64,000 nt of DNA from Haloarcula nitratireducens (GTDB lineage Archaea; Halobacteriota; Halobacteria; Halobacteriales; Haloarculaceae): the NCBI RefSeq assembly GCF_019599505.1, contig NZ_RKLT01000013.1:1-64000 (forward strand), written 5' to 3'. The notes beneath the pieces were generated by a model. It made no database searches. It saw only the letters and a program-made list of their open reading frames with translations, and was not told the DNA's origin. Both the position numbers and the translations under genes were made by a program. Of this stretch, positions 1 through 8,683 are shown piece by piece; within the stretch, counting starts at the first letter, position 1, and each line of letters begins with the position of its first letter.

Positions 1-406
1 GAGGTAGTGTTCTTTCAGCAGGACGACTGGTGCTTCCGGGCTGCGTGTAGTTCAGTTATGCTGTATTCTAGGGTTGGTGGTCGTATCGGGGATTGAATTT
101 CGTCGTTCCTCGGGTCATCACTGGTGGCTTCGCAGCGCGATATAGGTGGCATCTGCCCTACTCCCTGTGCTCGCGCCTTGGTACTCCGCGTAACCGCCGA
201 AAGAACAGTACTGCATAGCACGCTTCACTGCGAGTAGAGATAGTCAACACATTCTAGTCCGCCAGATTCTTTCATCGAGTCCCTCAAATTTTGTAGACGA
301 GCTTGGCGCTGGGTGGCGCATCAGCAAGACGGTCACTCGCATCCGGTGCCACCATATGTGTCTCTACGGCAGCTACTCCAACAATTCCTCGGGTATGTGC
401 GGCCAG
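1..406. other. no supported gene
   Basis: Both strands hold only short open frames with no recognisable motif; the longest, about 68 codons on the minus strand near the left edge, looks like chance. Nothing else could be supported here. Confidence 0.5.
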
Positions 407-562
407 TCAGGCAAATTGGTACTGCGCGATTTCGGTTGATCCACAGTCTGGACAGACAGTCGTCTCCTCGTCAAGCATCGTCCCGCACTGCCGGCATTCT
501 CGAATACGTGTATCCGACTGCCGTCCACGAATAACTGTTGCTACTGCGTTTCGTAAGCCCAT
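407..562 (-). CDS. small double-CxxC zinc-ribbon protein, 51 aa
   Basis: A 51-codon frame begins at an ATG (complement of 560-562) and ends with TGA at 407. It encodes two zinc-knuckle motifs, CRQC near residue 25 and CPDC near residue 40, with an acidic linker between them: a typical haloarchaeal one-zinc mini-protein. A TATA-like AGATATACC lies about 50 bases upstream on the minus strand and GGGAG lies just before the start. Function is unknown; proteins of this type are thought to bind nucleic acid or partner proteins. It is too short for most gene callers, so the motif is the main support. Confidence 0.7.
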   Translation of the reverse strand: MGLRNAVATVIRGRQSDTRIRECRQCGTMLDEETTVCPDCGSTEIAQYQFA

Positions 563-847
563 GCTCCCAATTGTGGGGTTTCTGTTCTACCGTCAAAAGC
601 GTGGGTATATCTCTCTGGTAGCAAGAGGTCGTCATGCGTCTCAGTGTACCATGCGTGTCTCTCTCGATGTCGTGTGTTCTCCTTTGTTGCGATGGTGGGG
701 TCGTAGCTTCATCCCAGTCACTAGGAGTGGCAAAACTGACTGATGTTCGGTGACACTACGTTGCCGACAACGTCTCTGACTATCTCTTCTCATCGAAATC
801 GCCGATGTCCGGCCCGCTAAAGGAAAGAAACGTGATGGTCTGAGCGT

Positions 848-1870
848 CTATTCGGAATTGAGCTGCGGATTGGGGTCGCCGCTCGAGCCTTCCAGCCGAC
901 TAGTGTGCTGGAGTCCTTCCCGCTCGACGTAGACATCCACATCTTCGGCCAGTTCTTCGAGTTCTGCCATAAGTTCGGTTTCGTGAGTCCGAAGATTCTC
1001 CTGCATTTCGGGGGTGAGCTGTTCTTCGAGCAAATCAGTGTATGCCACTCGGTATTCGAACGGCGCGTCTCGGATGAGAACCGATTGCGCACCCTCAATG
1101 ACTCCGCGATGTTCTTTGACATCACGATCGCCCAAGCCTTTCAGTTGCCAAATAAACCCCTCTTCAATCTGGAGTTCTTCTCGCTCTGACTCAACGACTT
1201 GATTATGCCACCGTTTGACCTGATTAACGATCTCTCTGCGGAACGTCCACTCGAGCTCTTCGAGACCGCCAGTATCGACGGCAACGAACACGTCACCGGA
1301 GAACACGACACTCATATTCGCGAAAATATCAGTCCGGGTTTCGTGTTCTCCTTCCGTTGTGCGCTCGCTCACTTCGCCGGTGATGAGCACACGGATGACG
1401 TCTTGCTGAATGATAGGGAAGGTGTCTGTCTCCCTTCGAGTATATCCGTAGATCCCACCGCCGACACCCGCAAGACCGAGTATCGTCCAGAGGATTCCTG
1501 CACCGCTGATACCCAAAACGAGCATCACGATTCCTGCAACGATGCTTGCTGCGCCGTGTGGCCCGTACGGTCGGTACTCTAACTCACCGTCTCCAACCTC
1601 CAGCCAATCTGAGTCGGCTTTGAGTCGGCCCTTGACAGTACCCGTCTTTTGTCCGACATCCTCGCTCTCGATGGAGAGGTCTGCCGCTTGTGTGCCTTCA
1701 GTTTGATATTTAAACCCGCGAGGGTCCTGAATTTCTTCTACGGCTCGTTTGAGCTTCCGGTAGAATGATCGAGGGTTAATCCCGTTATAGTCCCCTTCGA
1801 CAAACTTCGTGGCTTTTCGAAGGTCCTGTCGAGTAAAATCTCCTATTCCTCCTTCCTTTTTCTCTGTCAT
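848..1870 (-). CDS. membrane-anchored hypothetical protein, 340 aa
   Basis: Not recognised as a named family. The first roughly 105 residues are soluble and charged. They are followed by two closely spaced hydrophobic segments (about residues 107-145, rich in Gly, Ile and Val) that look like a membrane hairpin. A roughly 190-residue acidic C-terminal domain with a helical, glutamate-rich tail follows. There is no signal peptide, so both soluble parts probably face the cytoplasm. It is transcribed away from the nuclease-like gene starting at 1973, with about 100 bases between them that would hold both promoters. Its position at the edge of a defence-gene cluster hints at a related role, but nothing in the sequence proves one. 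Confidence 0.75.
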   Translation of the reverse strand: MTEKKEGGIGDFTRQDLRKATKFVEGDYNGINPRSFYRKLKRAVEEIQDPRGFKYQTEGTQAADLSIESEDVGQKTGTVKGRLKADSDWLEVGDGELEYRPYGPHGAASIVAGIVMLVLGISGAGILWTILGLAGVGGGIYGYTRRETDTFPIIQQDVIRVLITGEVSERTTEGEHETRTDIFANMSVVFSGDVFVAVDTGGLEELEWTFRREIVNQVKRWHNQVVESEREELQIEEGFIWQLKGLGDRDVKEHRGVIEGAQSVLIRDAPFEYRVAYTDLLEEQLTPEMQENLRTHETELMAELEELAEDVDVYVEREGLQHTSRLEGSSGDPNPQLNSE

Positions 1871-1972
1871 TTACGTACCGGACTGCTTCAGAGAGGTAGA
1901 AAAGTGTTCGGTTACTATTATCATCTGTGACTAAGTGTTGGTCGCTCAGGAGACTCGGTTTCGTTTGAATGG

Positions 1973-2719
1973 ATGGACGTCTTATCTCAAATTCGATGTC
2001 TTGTCATCGACAGCATCAATGACGAAGGGGTATCTGAAACAATTCTAGTAGTAGGCGGGTTTATCACCACTCTTGCTAAACTGGAGTCGGAGACGTCACG
2101 GCGCGAATTCGAGAAGTTGCTCTTTGGGACTATCTCGTTGGATGCAGTCGACCTCGCCTACAAGCCAGAAGCGTACACGCGGTTCAATTTGGTCGAGCCG
2201 TTGCTCTCGGCAGTGGGACTGGACTCCCAGCTGGAACCACGAAGTACTGGTGTCTATCGCAAGCGGTGGCCGGATTTCGAACTGACGAGTACTGAAATTC
2301 CCTACATTGGCGAGGTGAAGGCCATGAACGATGTCGAGCGTGGGGCAGAGGATATCAAAGAGTATCTCGGCATCGAGGGGTTCATTTCACCCTACGGGAT
2401 TCTAACCGACGGTGTCGAGTGGTCGATTTATGGGCCACCGGCAGATGGTGGTCGGACGTCGAACCCGGTCGAGCGTAATTCCATTTCGCTAGCTGATTCG
2501 CTGAAAACGGTGGCGTTGGCTGAGGGGTACTGGGATATGGACTTGCTGTCCTCGAATATTCGCTCGAATGGTGTGGCTCAAATCGAGGCGTTTCCGCGGC
2601 TGTTTGATCCCGACCAGATCGATGTGTGGGCGTTAGAGAAGATGCCACGCCAGTATCGGCAGGAGTTTCTGAGCGAGAACCGGTCTTTGCAGGCGTCACT
2701 TGATGGGACGTGGGACTGA
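1973..2719 (+). CDS. PD-(D/E)xK nuclease-like protein, 248 aa
   Basis: The middle of the protein has W-P-D101-F-E-L, then E114-V-K116 on a predicted beta strand. This is the PD...ExK arrangement of restriction-endonuclease-fold domains and resembles the N-terminal nuclease region of type I HsdR subunits and 'type I restriction enzyme R protein N-terminal' proteins. The region before it (about residues 45-95) is helical and the C-terminal 80 residues form a separate module. No helicase motor or methylase is attached, so it is not an HsdR. The PLD-like gene follows downstream on the same strand. The C-terminal module recurs as a diverged fragment at 6198-6346. A nuclease role is inferred from the motif only. 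Confidence 0.7.
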   Translation: MDVLSQIRCLVIDSINDEGVSETILVVGGFITTLAKLESETSRREFEKLLFGTISLDAVDLAYKPEAYTRFNLVEPLLSAVGLDSQLEPRSTGVYRKRWPDFELTSTEIPYIGEVKAMNDVERGAEDIKEYLGIEGFISPYGILTDGVEWSIYGPPADGGRTSNPVERNSISLADSLKTVALAEGYWDMDLLSSNIRSNGVAQIEAFPRLFDPDQIDVWALEKMPRQYRQEFLSENRSLQASLDGTWD

Positions 2720-2848
2720 TTGCTATCTGAGTACTTCTTTGGAGATTACAAGGGTGGAATTCACTCCCCGGTCGGTCAGTGTAGTGCGTGTAGTGAGCGG
2801 AACGAGGGTATCCGAAGTAACTACTGTTATGAGTGGATTGATGTCCCT

Positions 2849-4402
2849 ATGAAAACAGAAATGCGTGAGTTAATTGAGGAATATCCGACAACGTTCAGTT
2901 CAGGAAGCTTCGTTAGTGCATGGAATTTGAGTTCGGGTAACCCCTCACTTCTGTTCGGTTTGTTGACTACTACAGATTTTGGAGACATAACGATTTCTCC
3001 AGAAGATGACCTTATTATTACTTCAGAAAGAATTTCTGAAACAGATCTTCTTAAGGTCGTCCCTGAGGCCCTCAGCAATCAGGTCCAGATAGAACTCTCA
3101 GTGGACTTGCCGGACACCGGAACTATCACCTTTGATCAGCATCGGCAACCCCGCATCTGTCGTCGGAATAGTCAGGAGATGGAAGGATTTGGAATGGAGT
3201 ATCCCGCGTTCTGTGTCGAGTATTGGCCTGTGGGAGATTCAATCCCGTCCTCGGGGCTTGAACAGGAAATAGCTCTTCAGGATTCATTGAAAGATAATTT
3301 TGGTATCGATCTTGATGAGCATGCGGAGTACCTCGGTGCGATTCTAGCTGCCGTAGAAGATAGGAGGGTACGGATTCGGTTTAACGAAAGTGGTGAGAAA
3401 TTAGCGCGCCGCCTGCACGAAGAGGTAGAGACTCTCAATGATGAGGAGGTATTGGACCTGCATGATACGTGGATTGTTGAAACCAAGTCGGGTTTCACGA
3501 ACGAATTAGAAATCACCTTACGGGAAGAGGAGTACGGTCAGTTACTGAATGAGAAATCTGTAGATTTGAACGGTTCAAATAGTATTTCCGAGAGCACTGC
3601 AAGCGAGTTTGTTCGGACAGAGCAACGTGTGCCATCAAGGTTGGCGTTAAATGCGGATTCAACTCAGAGGTACGAGCTTCCTGATATCCCCTCATCCGGC
3701 GCATCCGATAGGATTCTCAAAATCACGTATGACGGGGTTCTCCTTGATGAATACAGCATACCCCTCGTGAGGCATGTTAACCTGAATGTCAATGTGAGGT
3801 CTGGTTATAGTTCAGCTCCATCGGCCGAAACTCCTGAACTAATTTTTGGAGATTCAGATTATACCGTAGGCCGTTTTAGTTGGGATCAGAGATTAGCGCT
3901 TTCAGGCGGAAGTGACCAAGAGAATTGGGTTGTTGAAGACGAATCGGATTATGAGGAGGTGATGGAAATGGTTCATGATTCCCTGTCAGGGACCGTCAAG
4001 ATTGTCGATCCGTATTTGAGACCGGATGACCTCACGAAACTAGTGGCTGCGTCAGAACAAGATGCTAATATGTGGGTGATAACAGCCCTTTATAGTGGAG
4101 AGATGCAAGATAAACGCCAAGACTTTGAGAGCACTGTATCGACGGCCAGACAGGATGGGAAAGATCTCCACATTAGCTGGGTCCCCGATTCTCCGACACC
4201 GCTTCACGATAGATTTCTACTCTCCAAAGGACGCAGCATGACTTTTGGAACCTCGTTCAACTCGTTGGAATCCAATCTGACGATTGTACACGAAATTTCT
4301 GAAGAAAAAGCCGCACAGCTTGAGAAAATTTTTGATTACTGGTGGACAAACAATCGGTTCAAGAGTCAAAACAACGTTGAGCTGATTGATACTACATACT
4401 GA
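2849..4402 (+). CDS. large protein with C-terminal PLD-like domain, 517 aa
   Basis: About 370 N-terminal residues are not recognisable. They are acidic, with beta-rich and helical stretches. The last roughly 130 residues look like a phospholipase-D-type fold: a 'VKIVDPYL' strand, then 'PTPLHDRFLLSKG' and 'TFGTSFNSL'. The HDRF motif stands where classical PLD nucleases have HxK, as in several PLD-like domains of defence or cell-machinery proteins. The ATG at 2849 was chosen because the frame upstream could start only at a TTG directly after the stop of the previous gene. That longer version would add 43 residues, including a CxxC. The gene follows the nuclease-like gene by 129 bases and could be co-transcribed. 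The role is unknown; DNA or lipid cleavage is a guess. Confidence 0.7.
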   Translation: MKTEMRELIEEYPTTFSSGSFVSAWNLSSGNPSLLFGLLTTTDFGDITISPEDDLIITSERISETDLLKVVPEALSNQVQIELSVDLPDTGTITFDQHRQPRICRRNSQEMEGFGMEYPAFCVEYWPVGDSIPSSGLEQEIALQDSLKDNFGIDLDEHAEYLGAILAAVEDRRVRIRFNESGEKLARRLHEEVETLNDEEVLDLHDTWIVETKSGFTNELEITLREEEYGQLLNEKSVDLNGSNSISESTASEFVRTEQRVPSRLALNADSTQRYELPDIPSSGASDRILKITYDGVLLDEYSIPLVRHVNLNVNVRSGYSSAPSAETPELIFGDSDYTVGRFSWDQRLALSGGSDQENWVVEDESDYEEVMEMVHDSLSGTVKIVDPYLRPDDLTKLVAASEQDANMWVITALYSGEMQDKRQDFESTVSTARQDGKDLHISWVPDSPTPLHDRFLLSKGRSMTFGTSFNSLESNLTIVHEISEEKAAQLEKIFDYWWTNNRFKSQNNVELIDTTY

Positions 4403-4469
4403 AACCGGTAGTCATTTCGCATTTCCACTGAGTGGATGTTTCTGCCGTTGTCGTGAGCAACAACAGTGC

Positions 4470-4718
4470 TCAGAGGCGGATCGGAGCCAGGTTCCAGATG
4501 ACAGCATACTGCACTGGCTGTCCGATGGGAACCCGGCCTCGTTTATTGGATACTGTCACCCGAGTTCGGTGCTGCGAGATGGCCGATACTGGCGCGTTCA
4601 CCGCACCAAATACGCGACCGCTGGGATGGGTATGCAACTGAACGTCAACAGCAAGGTTCCGTGGACATCCTCTGGCTTCTTTTCGGACCTGCTGAGCAGA
4701 CATCTCATTATCCCCCAT
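4470..4718 (-). CDS. possible small hypothetical protein, 82 aa
   Basis: The frame starts 13 bases after the stop of the M48-type protease on the same strand, so it could be the last gene of that unit. The protein has no recognisable motif; an internal ATG six codons in gives an equally plausible start. No clear ribosome binding site is visible. The remainder of 4403-4730 holds nothing else. It may be a chance frame. Confidence 0.3.
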   Translation of the reverse strand: MGDNEMSAQQVRKEARGCPRNLAVDVQLHTHPSGRVFGAVNAPVSAISQHRTRVTVSNKRGRVPIGQPVQYAVIWNLAPIRL

Positions 4719-4730
4719 GTACCTACTCTC

Positions 4731-5360
4731 TTACTGGGGATTTTCTCTACCGACGACCTCGTCTACCGTCGGATAAAAGAGTCGGCGCTTGAGTTGCTCG
4801 ATAATTCCACGGTTTCTGAGTCTCTCAAATTGATCGTGCCGGCGCCGATACTCCGCTGGCCCCAATCCACGAAGCGCGTTCCGTTCCGCTCGAAGTTCCT
4901 CGTTCCAGCGCACCTGACGATATCCTGTAGCGGCGAATGTCGCAAACACTAGACCAATTATGACCACGATCGCTCCCTGCACAAGGGAGTACATCGGATT
5001 GAACACTGCAGTTGTGCCTACAATCATGGTGAGAAAGAGCAGGGCTACGGTAGTAACAGCAAGACCGACCGTCAGGACGAGGAATTTGAGGCGGACGGCA
5101 ACGCTGCGTGATGCATGGCCGTGTTCGTGGAGGATCAGATACTCGATTAGCTCGGCCGGCAATTCGTCTTTGACGCGCTCGTTTACCCAAATAGTATTGA
5201 AAATTGTCGTCTTCCCCGGCGTGCCGATGACCGCGTTTGGCATCCAGCAGACTGTCGTCGATGTTTCTCCGACATTGTGCTCACTGGTCTGACCGACAAA
5301 TTGTCCCGGAAGGGGAAACAGTCTCGCTATGAGCAGTCGGAATCGGTTTATCTCACTCAT
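4731..5360 (-). CDS. M48-type membrane zinc metalloprotease, 209 aa
   Basis: H78-E79-H-G-H82 is the HExxH zinc site of M48 (HtpX/Ste24-like) peptidases. Two strong transmembrane segments follow at about residues 92-115 and 125-145. Then comes N-E-E-L-R-A-E-R-N-A, which fits the second motif carrying the glutamate zinc ligand. The family cleaves membrane or surface proteins, usually on the cytoplasmic side. At 209 residues it is shorter than typical HtpX (about 290): the usual N-terminal membrane pair is missing. It diverges from the rhomboid gene with only 55 bases between, so two unrelated membrane protease types share one promoter region. Confidence 0.8.
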   Translation of the reverse strand: MSEINRFRLLIARLFPLPGQFVGQTSEHNVGETSTTVCWMPNAVIGTPGKTTIFNTIWVNERVKDELPAELIEYLILHEHGHASRSVAVRLKFLVLTVGLAVTTVALLFLTMIVGTTAVFNPMYSLVQGAIVVIIGLVFATFAATGYRQVRWNEELRAERNALRGLGPAEYRRRHDQFERLRNRGIIEQLKRRLFYPTVDEVVGRENPQ

Positions 5361-5415
5361 TAGTATATGTCTGCAATAACGTTAATATGTAGATGGATAC
5401 ACTATCTATTGTAGT

Positions 5416-6210
5416 TTGTCAGGTGCATACCTCGAGATAGGACTGGTGGGAGGAATTGGGTTGGCCGTGGCCGCGATTCACGTCTTGTTGCCACCAGCCA
5501 TGCACTCGCAGTTGGCGTTCAGGTACCAGTACCCAGCTGTGCTGTCGGTGTTCACGAGTGCGTTCGTCCATCATAGCACCAGTCACTTGGTCACGAATCT
5601 GATTGGCTATGGCTTGGCTGCGGGCATGACGTATCTGCTATCCCGGGAGGCTGGCCAGCGTCGCTGGTTCCGTCGGACGGTCGTCGTGCTCGTCGTGATG
5701 GTACCGTTCTTGGTGACTTCGACAAGCTATCTGGTGCTGACGAGCCTGCAGCCTGGACTCATGGGGGCTGAACGTGGGTTCTCCGGTGTCGCCGCTGGGT
5801 TTGTCGGCTTTCTCTTCGTTGCGTTGCTCATTTGGTTGGAGCGGCGGTACTCGCGTGTGGTTACGTGGTCGGTGGGTCCAATGGTTTTCATTGGGTTGTT
5901 GCTTGAGATTGCGGTCATCTACACGTCGGGTGTGCCGGTGACCATCATCGGGCTGGGCTTGGTTGGCATCGCATTGAGCGGATGGCAGCTGGTCGACGAG
6001 GTCGCTTTGCCAGTGGGGGCTGCCTTTCGGTTGGAAGTGGTTCCGGAGGGACTGTTCGTTGGTCTCGTCGTTGTGCTACTCGGGCTCCTTGTTCTCCTGT
6101 TGTTCCCGGTAGATATCGTCCAGCAGGGGACGACGACGAATATCATCAGTCACGGCGCTGGATTCGTCTCCGGGATAGTGCTATCGGGGATTTGTTGGCT
6201 GATTCGCTGA
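5416..6210 (+). CDS. rhomboid-family intramembrane serine protease, 264 aa
   Basis: The protein is almost entirely hydrophobic, with about seven membrane segments. H57-L-V-T-N61 matches the HxxxN oxyanion region, G121-F-S123-G carries the catalytic serine and S245-H246-G-A-G carries the catalytic histidine. Rhomboids cleave other membrane proteins within the bilayer. The start is a TTG at 5416; no ATG is in frame upstream before the divergent M48 gene, so the start is uncertain by a few codons. The last four codons and the stop lie at a junction with a copied fragment of the 1973-2719 gene, so the native C-terminus may have been replaced. Confidence 0.8.
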   Translation: MSGAYLEIGLVGGIGLAVAAIHVLLPPAMHSQLAFRYQYPAVLSVFTSAFVHHSTSHLVTNLIGYGLAAGMTYLLSREAGQRRWFRRTVVVLVVMVPFLVTSTSYLVLTSLQPGLMGAERGFSGVAAGFVGFLFVALLIWLERRYSRVVTWSVGPMVFIGLLLEIAVIYTSGVPVTIIGLGLVGIALSGWQLVDEVALPVGAAFRLEVVPEGLFVGLVVVLLGLLVLLLFPVDIVQQGTTTNIISHGAGFVSGIVLSGICWLIR

Positions 6211-6346
6211 AAACCGTCCCACCGGCTGAAGGGTACTGGAATCTGGTGCCGCTGTCATCGGCTATTCGCTTGAATGGAATGGCTCAGATTGAGGTGTTTC
6301 CGCGGATGTTTGATCCTCGCAATCTCAACCTGATGGCTAACCTTTA
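6198..6346 (+). pseudogene. diverged fragment of the 1973-2719 nuclease-like gene
   Basis: Read in the third frame, this stretch encodes a peptide clearly related to the C-terminal module of the 1973-2719 gene: both contain ADSLKTV, EGYW, LSS, AQIE and FPR-FDP. The 17 bases GCTGATTCGCTGAAAAC are identical to those at 2492-2508 and about three quarters of the following 130 bases match. There is no start codon of its own. The fragment overlaps the end of the rhomboid gene and supplies its stop codon, which points to an old recombination or duplication event here. Confidence 0.75.
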
Positions 6347-6430
6347 ATATCTGTTCGAACTGAGAAGAAATATGACATTCAATGGTACATATATTACATT
6401 TACTGGGATTATCCCGTGGGAGAAAGGAAC

Positions 6431-8620
6431 ATGAAAGACGAACAATTTGAACAGAGGTTCTTGACGGACAGAATACTTCCTTTACTTTTCAATAGGAAGA
6501 GTGCTACCATCTTTCGCTCAGCTAGAAATGCGCTTGAAAGCCATGATACATCAGTAAGCGAACTGCAGGAACAGTATACTTCAACATATAGAGAGGACAA
6601 TGAGTTCTGGGAGGATGTAGCAGACATACTCTCAGATGCCTATGATGTCACATTTTCAGATTTTTCTGACGTCGGGTTCGAAGAGTTTGTGACTGAATTG
6701 ATCAACGCTAGATTCGACAAAGAGTTCAGATTAAGCGACATTCGAAAACTGGACGATGAAACGGATATTGATGAGTTTTTATTAGATATTGATATGGGAG
6801 AAAATATTGTTTTGAATAGTGAAAGCTGTAATCCCAGAATAATCTACGTTGGTGAAAAGAATTCGAGAGAGTATATTGAGCCACTTCAACCAACTGAGGA
6901 AGAATACTATCCGCCACTCCTGTTGGAGGTAAATAAGGATGATGACGAAATACGGCTTTCAGGTAACAAAAGTCAGAGAAATCGGTTCGTGCATACAGCG
7001 CATGATCTTGATACGATTGTACTTCAAGATGAGGAGCCAGAAGCATACGATAAACTGGACATAGATCCGCACTTCATACAGCAGTTGAAGTCACACGACT
7101 TTTTCCTCCGAGATATCAGTATCTCCGGGGGAAGCTCAGATATCTCCCTTTCTGTATCTTCCGGTGAAGGCGTTATTGCGGTGCAAGAGTTCGTTGACTA
7201 TGATCTTCTAATACGGAACAAACTGGACTTGTTGGCGGTAAATAAGTGCAAATTTGTGTATGTTACTGAAGAAAACGACATTGAGTTTGAACTCAATTTT
7301 CAAACATTTTCCCGAACAAGTGATAATAGAGAGTTCATCAAAATTTCTCTCGAAGTGTCTGAGAGTGACCCATCAATAAGAGACACAATTGAAGATGTCC
7401 TCTCAAGATATGGCATTGATGTTTATGAGCCGTATCACAAACCAGCCTCATACTATTTCAATAAAATGCTGACTACAAATCGAAATCATCGGAAAAAATA
7501 TCTCAAATCTCTACAAGAGATGGATGTGGGTGCGAGTGTAGATGAGATCTTGAATGACGGTATTATAGATATGAGTAGTGATGAAAGCTATATTCCTTTG
7601 GATAAGGAGGCGCTAATTAAGAAGACACATAGTGTTCTAAGCGAATCGGCGGGAGTAGATATAGAGGCTAATGGCCGACAGCATCGAATTGCGGACGTTG
7701 AGGATCCAGACGAAAACAGAATACATCTTGTTTTGAAATCGTATTCGGACAATGCTGATGATGACCATCGACGGTTCTATAGAGTCATTATCCCCTTTAG
7801 AGCCAGACCAGATAAATTCGAAAAGATATACAATGTTGTTCTCTCCCAGATCAACTATCACAAAATATTGACCTCTGAATCAGAGGAAGAAGTAGTCAAA
7901 TACATTGTGGGAGAAACTCGAAAGATAATAAGATATCATCAAGAAATGCTTATTGAGAAGGAGGCGCGTAGATCGGCAAAGATATTAGAAGAGTACTATC
8001 CAGAGCCAGAGGAATTTCGGGAATCTCAAGACACTAAACAGAAAGCAGGATATGAGATAGAGGATCACTTGAATGTCGTGCTGAGATACCTATTTCGGGA
8101 CTATCTCTCAGGGGGCGGAAAGAACGAGCCAGATGGAACACTTCAATTGGAGGGGGATAGCTATCTTGTAGATTCTAAGCAGAGTGAAAAAGTTGAAAAA
8201 ATTCAGCTAACAAAATCAAAAGAAGATTTAGAAGAATCTGAAAATAGCACGTATAGTGGAAGCAAGCATATGATTTTCATCATCTCTAAAGAACTCCTCC
8301 TGTCGAATACAAAGTCTGGCAGCTTGAACTGGAAAGCTCGTCAGCGAGTTGAGAAGGGTACCGAGTTCTCATTTCATTTTATTAGTGTCGAGATCGTCTG
8401 TGCTCTGTACGATCTCTTCTCAGAGCATACTAACATTATTTCAAGCAGCTCTGAGTTGCAAAACGAAATATTCTTCACTATTCAATCTATGATCGATGAG
8501 AGTCAATTTGCTGAGGATTGTGAAGACTTGAGTAGTAGTGAAAACAAACACATCGGAAAAATAAGACGAGCAGTTGACAACGTGGATTATATGCCAGAAG
8601 ACAGACATCGGTATTTCTGA
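6431..8620 (+). CDS. large AT-rich protein with C-terminal PD-(D/E)xK motif, 729 aa
   Basis: The first roughly 500 residues match no family I know; they are acidic and rich in Ser, Ile and Asn. Near the C-terminus, Y-E-I-E-D (about residue 546), then P-D568-G, then L-V-D581-S-K583-Q form the spaced acidic/lysine pattern of a restriction-endonuclease fold. The ATG at 6431 is chosen over a GTG at 6416 because GGAGAAAGGA lies just upstream. The DNA is clearly richer in A and T than the flanking genes, with unusual codon choice for a haloarchaeon, which suggests transfer. It lies between the rhomboid gene and the type I restriction operon. A defence effector is plausible but unproven. Confidence 0.75.
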   Translation: MKDEQFEQRFLTDRILPLLFNRKSATIFRSARNALESHDTSVSELQEQYTSTYREDNEFWEDVADILSDAYDVTFSDFSDVGFEEFVTELINARFDKEFRLSDIRKLDDETDIDEFLLDIDMGENIVLNSESCNPRIIYVGEKNSREYIEPLQPTEEEYYPPLLLEVNKDDDEIRLSGNKSQRNRFVHTAHDLDTIVLQDEEPEAYDKLDIDPHFIQQLKSHDFFLRDISISGGSSDISLSVSSGEGVIAVQEFVDYDLLIRNKLDLLAVNKCKFVYVTEENDIEFELNFQTFSRTSDNREFIKISLEVSESDPSIRDTIEDVLSRYGIDVYEPYHKPASYYFNKMLTTNRNHRKKYLKSLQEMDVGASVDEILNDGIIDMSSDESYIPLDKEALIKKTHSVLSESAGVDIEANGRQHRIADVEDPDENRIHLVLKSYSDNADDDHRRFYRVIIPFRARPDKFEKIYNVVLSQINYHKILTSESEEEVVKYIVGETRKIIRYHQEMLIEKEARRSAKILEEYYPEPEEFRESQDTKQKAGYEIEDHLNVVLRYLFRDYLSGGGKNEPDGTLQLEGDSYLVDSKQSEKVEKIQLTKSKEDLEESENSTYSGSKHMIFIISKELLLSNTKSGSLNWKARQRVEKGTEFSFHFISVEIVCALYDLFSEHTNIISSSSELQNEIFFTIQSMIDESQFAEDCEDLSSSENKHIGKIRRAVDNVDYMPEDRHRYF

Positions 8621-8683
8621 ACCATTTGAATCTTATATAAAACCCAACTAAGTATTTATATCGCGCTAATATATTCTCAGATC

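Noticed and set aside
303..743. 146-codon plus-strand frame
   Set aside because: Its middle is the reverse of the zinc-ribbon gene at 407-562; the CxxC motifs are on the minus strand.
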